This document shows positions 16,003 to 25,255 of a stretch of DNA of 64,000 nucleotides, in pieces (position 1 is the stretch's first letter; each line of letters starts with the position of its first letter). The stretch spans positions 1 through 64,000 of the forward strand of contig JACJXX010000002.1 in NCBI GenBank assembly GCA_020636435.1, written 5' to 3'. Under the pieces are notes generated by a model, which did not search any database, was not told the DNA's origin, and worked only from the letters and a program-made list of their open reading frames with translations. The position numbers and the translations under genes are program-made. This stretch comes from Lewinellaceae bacterium. Its GTDB lineage: Bacteria > Bacteroidota > Bacteroidia > Chitinophagales > Saprospiraceae.

Positions 16003-17562
16003 TTATTCTTTCCTCGTGCCTAAAAGGTAATAGGCATTTCCAACGTTTCCTAACGCATTAGCTTCGTCTTGTAAACTTTTAATTTTCTGTGCAATAACAA
16101 GATGCTGCTTATAATGTTGTAACGTAGGGTGTGTAATCTGAGCCCTTTGGCCCTCCCCGCTTTTGAGCTCCCTTTCCATTCTTTTACGCAGGCCAAACCT
16201 GTTGTGGCAGACGTTGTCGTTTTGCCACTCTTGGATCTGCGGCCCGGTGACCGCCCGCATAGCCTGCTGAATGAACTGCGGGCTGACAGGCTGGTTGTAC
16301 AGGGCGATGGATAAGACATCGGCACTGATCGCCTTCATGCCCCCTTTGTTCTTGTAGCGCCCGAAGACACTCTCGATGATGTCAGAGCAGCAGAGCAGAG
16401 GCCCGTCCTGGTTGTACCGGCCAGCATAGGCGGCAAAGTAGGCGCCCATCGCAGCAATAAAAGCGGTAGCCTGGCGGGTCATGACGTGTTGCGTAATGCG
16501 GTAATCGTTGACTTCCGCGCGCCACTCCGCGTAGCTGTCCGGGCTTAGCCCGCGGCTTTTGAGCACACTGGCCGTAATGGCGAGCAGGCTGTAAAACTGG
16601 TTTAGGCGAAGCCGGAGCCAAACGCCCCGGCAAAATGAAAGCCTGGCGCGCATGGAGGCTGGGAGCATCGGCCAGTAGCCGTCGACACGGCTCATCCATT
16701 CTACCAACGTGAAAATACGCAAAAAACGGTCTTTATCGCGCAGGCTGGGCGGCAACACGAACGGCCAATCTGTCAGGGACAGCTGTTGGCGCAGCGTGCC
16801 TACCTGGGCGCACAGGCGGCTCAGTGCCGCATCGTCCTTAAACAGCGCTTTGGCCAGGTTCATCATCACATGGCTGCAGTCGCTGACCCAGGGCAAGCCC
16901 AAAAATCTCAATGCTGCCAATAAATTAGTTCCCTGGCCGCAGATAACATAGCTCAGAGTAGCCGCAGGGCGGAGGCGCATATTGCGCCGGATAAAATCCG
17001 CTACCGCCGCACCCGTCCAGGACGATTGGACTTCCATGCCCAATACGCTGACATCTTCTATGCACAAGGGGCGCCCGCAAGAGGCAGCATCGGCTTTGAC
17101 GCCCAGCAGCAACAGCAACTGCTCCTTCCCGATTTGGATGCTGGCGTCCAGTATCCCCACGTATTCGCCCTTAAGGCCGTGCGTCAGCTTAAGCGCATGC
17201 AGCCCACAGCGCTGTACCCAGTTGCTGGCCGTCTTCCAGCTCGGGGCCGAATAGGGCCAGCCCATCATCTCGGCGTAAAAGCCAGCCGTGGATGCGGCAC
17301 AGCGCAATGGCCCGCCGTGCAATACGATGTAAACAGCCAAGGCCATCATCTGCGCCGGGTACACACAGTTAAACACGGGCTGGGGTTTTGTAATGGCTTG
17401 CAGCTCCCGGACCTGGGCCTGCAACTTCACGATCATCGCATCACGGTGGCGGATCTGGCCCTTGAGCCGGCGGCGTTGCCGCATGTTTTTTTGGAGGCGG
17501 CGGTGTAGCCGAAAAATCGTAGCTTTGAGTTGTGCCCGCATGGATGTCGTTTTTTGTTTCAC
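16003..17562 (-). CDS. DDE-type transposase, C-terminally fused to TPR remnant
   Basis: A 519-residue frame. Residues 1-55 are basic and coiled-coil-like; the catalytic core follows with candidate acidic residues in YVGILDASIQIGKE, in DCSHVMMNLAKALF and in CSDIIESVFGRYKNKGG. I cannot name the IS family with confidence. The frame has no stop before the IS end: it crosses the terminal repeat at 16125 and adds about 36 residues of TPR sequence from the interrupted host gene (QKIKSLQDEANALGNVGNAY). The core looks intact, so the element may still be active. Confidence 0.8.
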   Translation of the reverse strand: MKQKTTSMRAQLKATIFRLHRRLQKNMRQRRRLKGQIRHRDAMIVKLQAQVRELQAITKPQPVFNCVYPAQMMALAVYIVLHGGPLRCAASTAGFYAEMMGWPYSAPSWKTASNWVQRCGLHALKLTHGLKGEYVGILDASIQIGKEQLLLLLGVKADAASCGRPLCIEDVSVLGMEVQSSWTGAAVADFIRRNMRLRPAATLSYVICGQGTNLLAALRFLGLPWVSDCSHVMMNLAKALFKDDAALSRLCAQVGTLRQQLSLTDWPFVLPPSLRDKDRFLRIFTLVEWMSRVDGYWPMLPASMRARLSFCRGVWLRLRLNQFYSLLAITASVLKSRGLSPDSYAEWRAEVNDYRITQHVMTRQATAFIAAMGAYFAAYAGRYNQDGPLLCCSDIIESVFGRYKNKGGMKAISADVLSIALYNQPVSPQFIQQAMRAVTGPQIQEWQNDNVCHNRFGLRKRMERELKSGEGQRAQITHPTLQHYKQHLVIAQKIKSLQDEANALGNVGNAYYLLGTRKE

Positions 17563-17568
17563 ACCCTA
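16125..17568. mobile_element. Insertion sequence next to/in the TPR-CHAT gene
   Basis: The ends share a 9-bp inverted repeat: TAGGGTGTG at 16125-16133 and its complement at 17560-17568, giving an element of about 1444 bp with one transposase gene. No target duplication is visible: left flank ...gttgtaacg, right flank aagatcag.... The sequence beyond the right end does not continue the TPR gene, so an adjacent deletion or rearrangement has probably removed its 5' part. Confidence 0.7.
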
Positions 17569-17635
17569 AAGATCAGTGTACTATACCTTTTTGCACAACC
17601 CCAGCCTTGCGATGACGCTGAGTGCGCCACTCCAA

Positions 17636-20600
17636 TTAATGTGCTACAATAATGATCTCATTTTGTACAGTATCCCGATTTATCAGACGGCAGACATAAG
17701 TGCCGGCGTTTCGATTGTTAACATCCCATTGGAACTGGTGTTTTCCAGCCGGCAAGTTACCCTGATGGAGGGTATGAACCAGGTTGCCTTTGGTATCAAA
17801 AATAGCCAAATGAACCTGTTCATCCTCAATCAGTGAAAAACTGATCGTTGCTTCTGAATATACCGGGTTAGGGAAAGTGCCGAAATCAGTAATGCCGGCA
17901 ACTGTCCCTGATCCACTTGTTCCTTCCCCATGGAATTCACGCGTATCCTCACTCAAACCGCTGAAACCTCCCGTACCTGCAGTTCCAGGCCTGGATAGTA
18001 TGCTGCCGTTCCAGGTGAAGGTGGCTGGGCCGGAGGCAAGGTTGATGTTCTTGGATTTCGTCGCACTGCTGTAATCCATCCGGAAAGTCCATGTGCCATG
18101 TAATAAGGCTTTATTGGGCACAAAACCAGTACCATCAGTTGTTCCCAATAGTTGCCAGCCTCCCGAATTGATATAGGCATCTCCACCTGAAAGAGGACTG
18201 TTGCTGTTATCCACCAATTCGACCGCATCCACTCTTGCATCGAAGACAGCAGGGCCGCTGGCCAGGTTAAAGTTGAAATTCCGGGAAGTGTAGTTGAGGT
18301 CCATCCGCAGCGTCCACGTTCCTTCCAATAGGGTAATGTCCACTACCCCGTTGGAGGTGTTGCCCAGGTTTTGCCAGCCTCCGGAATTGATATAGGCTGT
18401 GCCGACTCCATCACTGTTACTGATTAGGTTGTTGGTTTCATTTCTCACCTCAATAGCCTGAGATAGTGCATCAAAAACAGCAGGCCCGGTATTGAGATTG
18501 AAATTGGCATTCCGGGAGGTATTGTTGAGGTCCATCCTGATATTGCGGGTGCCTTTCAGCAAGGCCACAGGCGCTACGCCATTGGAGGTGGAACCCAACG
18601 ATTTCCAGCCGCCGGAATTGATGTATACCTGTCCGACGCCGTCACTGTCCATGACCAGTCCATTTTGATCTCTCACTTCAATAGCATCAGTTCTGGTTGG
18701 AAACTTGACCTGATTGTCCACGTTCAGGTTGTGGCTGAAGTTGATGGAAGTGAAATTGTAATCAGAACAAAGCACCGTGTGATTCTGAGCAAACATGTCA
18801 ACATGGAGTTCACCATCTGGGCCCAGCACGCCAATCTCCTTCCATCCACCACTATTGATGGACACTTTTGCATCCGGGTCGCCACCTTCTGCCTGTGTTA
18901 CAACGGAACTCCCGTCCCATGTCATAAAATGAGCATCTGTCAACTGATATGTCACTTCTGAGGTTGTGGACAGGTTGACGTTTTGAATATTCGATATGCT
19001 GAGGAATCCCGGTGTGCCTGCCATAAAAGTCATACGCGTTTGCTTGTTCCCGGTAAGATTCCCGTTAAAGAAAGCATACAGTTTTCCATTAGCCCCGGTC
19101 TGGCCACTGGCCTGCTGCCAACCTCCATTGTTGACCTGAGCATTGCCGCTGGCCTGAGGGCCACCTGAGCTGTTGAGCAAGGTGAAAACGATCAGCGTCT
19201 GATTAAACGTGCAGCCGGAGATCGCAATGCTCTCTTCCTGGCTGTCAAACCTGAAATCATAAGTGCCGGGGAACATGTACGTATCACATGGCAGGTTAAT
19301 CCAATGGTTGCCGTAGTCATTGTACTTGACCGTTCCATTAAAGTTGAAACATACCCGGGTTGGATTGAATTCGACAGTTGTTGTCGGGCTGATTCCCGGG
19401 TCCTGTAAGATGATCTGTTGGGATTGAACAGTGTAGATCGTCTTTGCCCTCAAATCATAAGTGCCAGGGAACAGCTCGATCGAAGATTTTCCATCGGCCC
19501 CGGTATACTGGGGCGAAAGGTCGATCCAGTGGTTGCCGTAGTCGTTGTACTCCACCTCAATGCCCAGAACCGGTTTATTGTTTTCACAATCCCTGACAAA
19601 GCCAATGGCCAGGGCCGTCTGGAATTCAACGATACCTGTTGTGCCGGAAGTAATGATCTCCAGTGCCTCTTCCTGCACGGAATAATTCTTCTTGGCCCGG
19701 AAACCAAAGTTGCCCGGGAACAATTCGATCGAGGAATTGCCATTGGCGTCGGTATATTGGGGCGAAAGGTCGATCCAGTGGTTGCCGTAATCGTTGTACT
19801 CCACCTCGATGCCCGGGAAGTCTGAACCATCATGCATGGTTACATGAGCGACAAACTCAGAAGTTTGGAATTCAACGACACCTGTTGTTCCGGAGGTGTT
19901 GATTTCCAATGGGCTTTCCTGCACAGAATAATTCTTCTTGGCCCGGAAATTGAAGTTGCCCGGGAACAATTCGATCGAGGAATTGCCATTGGCGTCGGTA
20001 TATTGAGGCGAAAGGTTGATCCAGTGGTTGCCGTAATCGTTGTACTCCACCTCGATGCCCGAAAAATTGCTTCCATCCGACTTTGTAACATGCGCCTTGA
20101 ATTCAGACGCCTGGAAGGTCAATATTGCAGGCCCGGAGGTGATGTACTGATCGGAGTACTCCTTGGTGGCCCTGAATTTCCAGCTTCCATCCGGAACAGA
20201 AGACGTGAAAAGCTCACCGTTAGCGTCTGTCGTTCCCTCCGAAACGTAGTGGTTGCCATAGTCATTCCTTTTTATTGGAATATTGGGCAGGGGCGAACCA
20301 TCGTGTTTCAGCGTTTTGAAAATATAAACATTACCTCCCAGTTCACATCCGGAAACAGTAAGAGAAGTGGCGTAGTCCCCAAACCTAAAGTCGTATGTCC
20401 CCCCGAAAAGGTATATCACTCCGCCGATATTCCTCCAATAGCCGGATAAGTACTTGACAGAACCGGAGAAAGAAAAGTCAATTTTGGTGGGTGTGAACTC
20501 AACGGTTACTGTTTGCCCGGCAGTTTTCCCATCGCCGGGAACGGATTCGTTTTTCTCCTCGGAAGTTCCTCCTGTTGAAGCTCTGAATTCCAGATTGCCG

Positions 20601-21772
20601 GGGAAGAGGTTGATGCTCCGCTCTCCACTGCCATTGGTATTTCCGGCATTCCTCCAGTAACCAGACAAATAGGCGCACCCTACTCCGGATATCGGAGTAT
20701 CATCACAATCCTTAACCTCAAATACCACCTCCGTTCCATAGAAGATGACATCCGTGGAAGCCCCTGAACTCACTCCATTGCCGGAAAGGGCTGCACTTTG
20801 GGTAGCAGAGGTACCCCCGATGGAAGCCCGGAAATCGAAAGTGGCCGGAAACAAGTGAGTGGTTCTAAGCCCGCTGCCATCGGTGTTCCCGAGGTTTCGC
20901 CAGTAGCCTGATTCAAAAGCCGTTCCTACGCCGGGAAAGGCGCTGCCATCAGACTGCTTCGCATAAATATTGACCATCGTAGTGTGGAAAGTGGCCATTG
21001 TTACCGAACCACTGGAGATGCCATTTCCGCTCAGTAGAACACTCTGCGTGGCCGAAGTGCCATTGAGAGAGGCCCGAAAATCAAAGGTGCCCGGAAAAAG
21101 CTCAACACTATTTACCCCTGATACATTGGTGTTGCCCAGGTTTCGCCAGTAGCCAGACAAAAATGCAGCGCCCACCCCTTCGATGGGCGTAGAGCCATCA
21201 CTTTGCTTTACATTAATATCCACCCGGGTCGTATGAAAATCAACAGTAACCATTTCCCCGGACATTGAACCATCTCCCGGTATCGCCACAGTTTGCGTAG
21301 CAGAAGTACCGTTGAGGGAAGCTCTGAAATCGAAAGCGCCCGGAAACAATTCCAGTACCTGCATCCCACTGCCATCGGTATTACCGGTATTGCGCCAGTA
21401 GCCGGAGAGGTAAGCAATACCTGCTCCTGAAAGGCCAGCGCCGCTACTTGTCCTGGTATGCACCATAACCCTGGAGGAGTAAAAAACATCTGCCGAAGTA
21501 CCGCTTACTGTAAAGCTGCGGATAACACTTGTACCTCCATACTCAGCACGGAAATCATAGACCCCATCGGGAATGGTTGTCTGTGCTACCCCGCTTCCAT
21601 TGGTCGTCCCAAAGGATTTCCAGTAACCGTCAAGGTATTTGATGGACACACCCTGAAGTGGCGTAGAGCCATCGCTCTTGTAAACGGTGACAGTCATATC
21701 CCCCGCCCACGCTGGCAAAGCCAGCAATAGCAATAAGCAAAGGGTGAAAAAATGGAATGGAAAATTTCTCAT
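17636..21772 (-). CDS. Giant 16-repeat T9SS surface protein
   Basis: A 1378-residue exported protein with a signal peptide (about 1-23, ending PAWA-GD). The body is made of about 16 units of some 75-80 residues, each like a carboxypeptidase-regulatory or CNA-B-type beta-sandwich (V..SDGSxxxGV...G...LFPGxxxFRA). They fall into three blocks by their central motif: six with GYWRNxG, five with YNDYGNHW, five with NSGGWxxLG. The outer-strand framework (FPGTFDFRA, FPGNFxFRA, LLxGTWxxRM) is shared across blocks. The C-terminal about 80 residues are a type A T9SS tail (FPNPVYSEATISF, IFDTKGNLVHTL, AGTYVCRLI). A surface adhesin or stalk is the likely role. Confidence 0.88.
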   Translation of the reverse strand: MRNFPFHFFTLCLLLLLALPAWAGDMTVTVYKSDGSTPLQGVSIKYLDGYWKSFGTTNGSGVAQTTIPDGVYDFRAEYGGTSVIRSFTVSGTSADVFYSSRVMVHTRTSSGAGLSGAGIAYLSGYWRNTGNTDGSGMQVLELFPGAFDFRASLNGTSATQTVAIPGDGSMSGEMVTVDFHTTRVDINVKQSDGSTPIEGVGAAFLSGYWRNLGNTNVSGVNSVELFPGTFDFRASLNGTSATQSVLLSGNGISSGSVTMATFHTTMVNIYAKQSDGSAFPGVGTAFESGYWRNLGNTDGSGLRTTHLFPATFDFRASIGGTSATQSAALSGNGVSSGASTDVIFYGTEVVFEVKDCDDTPISGVGCAYLSGYWRNAGNTNGSGERSINLFPGNLEFRASTGGTSEEKNESVPGDGKTAGQTVTVEFTPTKIDFSFSGSVKYLSGYWRNIGGVIYLFGGTYDFRFGDYATSLTVSGCELGGNVYIFKTLKHDGSPLPNIPIKRNDYGNHYVSEGTTDANGELFTSSVPDGSWKFRATKEYSDQYITSGPAILTFQASEFKAHVTKSDGSNFSGIEVEYNDYGNHWINLSPQYTDANGNSSIELFPGNFNFRAKKNYSVQESPLEINTSGTTGVVEFQTSEFVAHVTMHDGSDFPGIEVEYNDYGNHWIDLSPQYTDANGNSSIELFPGNFGFRAKKNYSVQEEALEIITSGTTGIVEFQTALAIGFVRDCENNKPVLGIEVEYNDYGNHWIDLSPQYTGADGKSSIELFPGTYDLRAKTIYTVQSQQIILQDPGISPTTTVEFNPTRVCFNFNGTVKYNDYGNHWINLPCDTYMFPGTYDFRFDSQEESIAISGCTFNQTLIVFTLLNSSGGPQASGNAQVNNGGWQQASGQTGANGKLYAFFNGNLTGNKQTRMTFMAGTPGFLSISNIQNVNLSTTSEVTYQLTDAHFMTWDGSSVVTQAEGGDPDAKVSINSGGWKEIGVLGPDGELHVDMFAQNHTVLCSDYNFTSINFSHNLNVDNQVKFPTRTDAIEVRDQNGLVMDSDGVGQVYINSGGWKSLGSTSNGVAPVALLKGTRNIRMDLNNTSRNANFNLNTGPAVFDALSQAIEVRNETNNLISNSDGVGTAYINSGGWQNLGNTSNGVVDITLLEGTWTLRMDLNYTSRNFNFNLASGPAVFDARVDAVELVDNSNSPLSGGDAYINSGGWQLLGTTDGTGFVPNKALLHGTWTFRMDYSSATKSKNINLASGPATFTWNGSILSRPGTAGTGGFSGLSEDTREFHGEGTSGSGTVAGITDFGTFPNPVYSEATISFSLIEDEQVHLAIFDTKGNLVHTLHQGNLPAGKHQFQWDVNNRNAGTYVCRLINRDTVQNEIIIVAH

Positions 21773-22314
21773 GGTTTTTTTGTTTATATGGGTAAATAAA
21801 ATCCAGTTTTTAAAGGATTTACATTGGCAACCGGCTCATCGTATACAGAAAGGTCAATTTAGCATAAACAACAAGTCCTTTATCGCTCTTCCGGGGGGAA
21901 TAAAAGAGGCAGTTTATGAGTTGGCCATTGCAAAAAGAAGTAAAGAATCAAATCTGCCTGGCCCGGCAAATAAGCATGCCGGCCGTTGCATCCTGAAAAC
22001 TATTCCCGATTCGGGAATTAACCAACATGATCAAAAAAAGTACAGAAGGGAAGCTGGCCCTTTCCTAAAAGAATGGGAGCCAGTTATTTATTATAATTTG
22101 GTTTCAATGCCTGAAAAAAAAACGAGAAACACATCTAATCGGCTAAAGCTAAGGAATTTTTCAGTATTTTTCAATCATCTGACAGCATTTTTCGCAATTG
22201 TACAAATAAAAATAAGGCATTGAAATGCCACATGGAAGTTATCAGGCCTTCGGGGAAAGCTATTGAAGTGCGTAAACAGGCTTTCCAGCATCCGGGAAAG
22301 TGCTGGCTCAGGGC
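21773..22314. other. Gene-free interval
   Basis: This 542-bp AT-rich stretch lies upstream of the giant repeat gene and downstream of cls. An ORF at 21687-22223 overlaps the neighbour and has no protein-like features. It should contain the promoter of the repeat protein, but I see no convincing -33/-7 pair. Confidence 0.4.
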
Positions 22315-23784
22315 TCACAATATAGGGCTAAAAACCTTCCCCCCTCCCTCCTTCAACCGATCCATCCACGGCCGCTCGGCGTAAGCCGCCGGGTCGAGCT
22401 GGGTGCTGATCCAGCACTCCTTGTGGAAGATTTTTTTCAACTGACGGGCAATGCCGGAATCGTAGATGACGGCATTGACCTCGAAGTTTTGCTCGAAGCT
22501 GCGGATGTCGAGGTTGGCCGTGCCGACCGAAGCCACCGAATCGTCAGCCACGATGGTCTTGCTGTGCAGAAAGCCATGGGGGTAGAGGTAAATCTTTACC
22601 CCGGCTTCCAGCAGGGGCTGGAAGTAGGAACGGATGCTCCACTTGACGACGGGGTTGTCGGACCGGGCCGGCGTCAGGACGCGGACGTCTACGCCGCCCA
22701 GGGCAGCCGACTGCAAGGCCTCCAGCAACGGCTCGCCGGGAATGATGTAGGGGTTGGTAATGTAGACGTACTCCTGCGCCTGGTTGATGAGGGAGAAATA
22801 ATGCTGCCGCAGGGCGGGAAAGTCGGAATCCGGGCCGCCGCTGACGAGCTGCACGGTAGACTGGCCCCGGGGTTCTTTCTGGAAGGTGTAGGGCTGGCTG
22901 AGCAGTTCCTCCCGCCCGCTGACGAAGTGCCAGTCTACCGCGAAGATGGCCTGCAGGTTGTTCACCACCGGCCCCTGCAGGTGGAGGTGCATGTCGTGCC
23001 AGATGCCTAGTTCATCTCCACGGATGTACTTATCGGCCACGTTGATCCCCCCGGTGAAGCCCTGCCCTCCGTCGACGACGATGATCTTGCGGTGGTTTCG
23101 GTAGTTGAGCGTGGTGGTCAGCCAGCCGAAGCGCAGGGGCATGAAAGGATAGGCCTTCACCCCGGCCGCCTCGAGGCGGCGGCGGTATTTGCGGCTGAGC
23201 TTGCGGCTGCCTACCCCGTCGTAGATCATGCGAATCTCCACCCCTTCTTTCGCTTTGCGCTCAAAAATCTCGGCGAAACGGCCGGCCAGTTCTCCCTCTT
23301 CAAAAATGTAGAACTGGATGTGAATGAACTGCCGGGCCTGCTCCAGCGCTTCGAAGATGGCCGCGAAGGTGGCCGGGCCGTCTTTGAGCAACTCCACCTT
23401 ATTGCCGGTTTGGGGCAGAAAGCTGGAGTTTTGGATGATGAGCTTGGACAGCCGCTGGTTTTGCTTCACTTCGGGCGGATAATCGGTCGTTTCCCGCTCA
23501 AATTCCCGGTAGAAACGGGATACCCGCTCGTAGTAGGCCTCCATCTCCCGCGTGCGTTTGCGCTTGTAGAACTTGTAGCGGCGCCGGTTGACGCCAAACA
23601 TCAGATACAAAAGGATACCCCCCACGGGTAGGACCAGGATGACCAGTACCCAGCCGATGGTCCGCGTGGGCCTTATCCCGGTCAGCAGCAGCAGGAACAC
23701 CAGAACCAGCACAATGGCCAGATAGAGCAGGGTGTAGAACATCGTTCGTCTTTTTTCCTCGAATGATTCGGGAAAATAGCTCAT
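22315..23784 (-). CDS. cls: Cardiolipin synthase
   Basis: A 489-residue inner-membrane phospholipase D superfamily enzyme that condenses two phosphatidylglycerols to cardiolipin. Two N-terminal membrane helices (about 15-38 and 45-65) are followed by two PLD domains, each with an HKD motif: NHRKIIVVD with GGxN (FTGGIN) and HSKTIVADD with GTANLD. Length and order match the ClsA/Cls family. The start is the ATG at 23784; an ATG at residue 15 (23742) is also possible. An octamer array lies 25 bp upstream. Confidence 0.93.
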   Translation of the reverse strand: MSYFPESFEEKRRTMFYTLLYLAIVLVLVFLLLLTGIRPTRTIGWVLVILVLPVGGILLYLMFGVNRRRYKFYKRKRTREMEAYYERVSRFYREFERETTDYPPEVKQNQRLSKLIIQNSSFLPQTGNKVELLKDGPATFAAIFEALEQARQFIHIQFYIFEEGELAGRFAEIFERKAKEGVEIRMIYDGVGSRKLSRKYRRRLEAAGVKAYPFMPLRFGWLTTTLNYRNHRKIIVVDGGQGFTGGINVADKYIRGDELGIWHDMHLHLQGPVVNNLQAIFAVDWHFVSGREELLSQPYTFQKEPRGQSTVQLVSGGPDSDFPALRQHYFSLINQAQEYVYITNPYIIPGEPLLEALQSAALGGVDVRVLTPARSDNPVVKWSIRSYFQPLLEAGVKIYLYPHGFLHSKTIVADDSVASVGTANLDIRSFEQNFEVNAVIYDSGIARQLKKIFHKECWISTQLDPAAYAERPWMDRLKEGGGKVFSPIL

Positions 23785-23808
23785 TTTTTTTATTGCCCAA
23801 AGGTTTCG

Positions 23809-23912
23809 GTGTATCAGTGTATCAGTGTTTCAGTGTTTCAGTGTTTCAGTGTACCAGTGTACCAGTGTACCAGTGTTTCAGTGTACCAGTGTTTCAGTGT
23901 TTCAGTGTTTCA
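23809..23912. repeat. Octamer array GTGTWYCA, 13 units
   Basis: Exactly 13 consecutive 8-bp units (gtgtatca, gtgtttca, gtgtacca) in uninterrupted register lie between the divergent cls and VWA lipoprotein genes. They are related to the array at 209-268. Confidence 0.95.
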
Positions 23913-24093
23913 GTTAGAAATGTACTACAACACCGATACACCACAACACCCCCTTACCCCAACTTTAAGCAAACTTTAAGAAACCCAGTAGAATAATTCA
24001 TCTATTTTATCGGTTAGAAAGGTGACGCTACCCCGGTTCAAGAGTCTAAACGCCATTGAAGTTCGCAGATTTTTATTAAAAACCATATTTATT

Positions 24094-25185
24094 ATGAAAA
24101 CACTCGCTATGTACCGATTTCCGCTTTTCCTGCTTGCCGCTTTTGCGCTCACCTTTTCCAGCTGTAAAAAAGACGACCCGGTGAAAGGCAACCCCGACGA
24201 GATTCCTTTTCCGGAATGTGACGATGTAACCATCGACGACGCCATTATATTGCGTTTCGAATATACCAACTACCAGGGCGAAGAGCCCTCCATAACCATC
24301 ACGCCGGACAAGACCGACCGGCGGGTCAAGTACGACACTGCGCGCTACACGCCTACCCGGGAAGGCAATAAAATTGTCATCACCATCCCCAATATCCGCC
24401 TGAGCGACAACGACTTCAACTACATCGCCCAATGTGTGACCATCGAGGAGTTTGACGCCACGCGCCCGTCGAGCGACCGCTGGTTCGAACAGACCGAGTT
24501 CAAGGAACAGCGGGAGTTCTCGGAAACGAAGATCGCCACCATGCTGTGCCTCGATGTGAGCAGCTCTCTGGGCGCCGACCGGGAGAACGTCAAACAGTAT
24601 GCCATAGATTTCTCCAACCAGATTTTTGAAACGACCAGCAACGAGAGCTACGTCGGCCTGGTGCTTTTCGCCGATACGGTGATCACCTACCCCTTCACCA
24701 ACGATGTTACAGACATCGAGAACGCCATCAACAGCTTCCCCTACCCCGACCTCGACGCGCAGACCTTCACCCGCCTCAGCGACGGCATCCTCGCCGGCCT
24801 CGGCGCCCTGGAAGCTGCTGACCTGGACGTGGCCAACAAGGTGCTGGTGGCCTTTACCGATGGCAACGACAACGGCTCCAACAACCCGACCACCAACCAG
24901 AAGGCCATTCAGGAGTCGGCGTTTCCGCGGTATATGATCGGCCTGAAAGGCAAAGGGTTGGAGTACAATACCAACTACCTGAAAAACCTGGCCAGCAATG
25001 AGACCTTCTTCGTGGAAGCCAATAATGCCATTGAACTGCAAAAGCGATTCAACGACATCAACGAGCTGATCGCCAACATCTACACCATCATCTACAACCG
25101 CTCTACGCAATCCTTCACGCCCGGCGTCGACGACCCCATCAAACTGCGGGCCGTCTTCTTCGCCAAACCGTACAGGATACAGTAG
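24094..25185 (+). CDS. VWA-domain lipoprotein
   Basis: 363 residues from the ATG at 24094. The N-terminus is a signal sequence with a lipoprotein-like Cys (ALTFSSCKKDD, Cys24), followed by a linker and beta-rich region to about residue 140. A von Willebrand A domain (about 150-330) has the MIDAS residues DVSSS, the Thr region (FTRLSDG) and FTDGNDNGSN. It is probably a surface or periplasmic metal-dependent binding protein; the partner is unknown. It ends at a strong terminator. Confidence 0.85.
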   Translation: MKTLAMYRFPLFLLAAFALTFSSCKKDDPVKGNPDEIPFPECDDVTIDDAIILRFEYTNYQGEEPSITITPDKTDRRVKYDTARYTPTREGNKIVITIPNIRLSDNDFNYIAQCVTIEEFDATRPSSDRWFEQTEFKEQREFSETKIATMLCLDVSSSLGADRENVKQYAIDFSNQIFETTSNESYVGLVLFADTVITYPFTNDVTDIENAINSFPYPDLDAQTFTRLSDGILAGLGALEAADLDVANKVLVAFTDGNDNGSNNPTTNQKAIQESAFPRYMIGLKGKGLEYNTNYLKNLASNETFFVEANNAIELQKRFNDINELIANIYTIIYNRSTQSFTPGVDDPIKLRAVFFAKPYRIQ

Positions 25186-25191
25186 CCTGGT

Positions 25192-25243
25192 AAAAAAAAC
25201 AGCCGCCTTTCGGGGAGTTGCCCCGGAGGCGGCTGTTTTTTTT
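25192..25243. terminator. Bidirectional rho-independent terminator
   Basis: An A-run, a GC-rich stem (AGCCGCC at 25201-25207 with GGCGGCT at 25228-25234, extended inward by CGGGG/CCCCG) and a T-run. It serves both convergent genes. Confidence 0.9.
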
Positions 25244-25255
25244 ACGCCCTCGCTG

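Noticed and set aside
21687..22223. 178-residue plus-strand frame
   Set aside because: Overlaps the 5' end of the giant repeat gene and has no family features.
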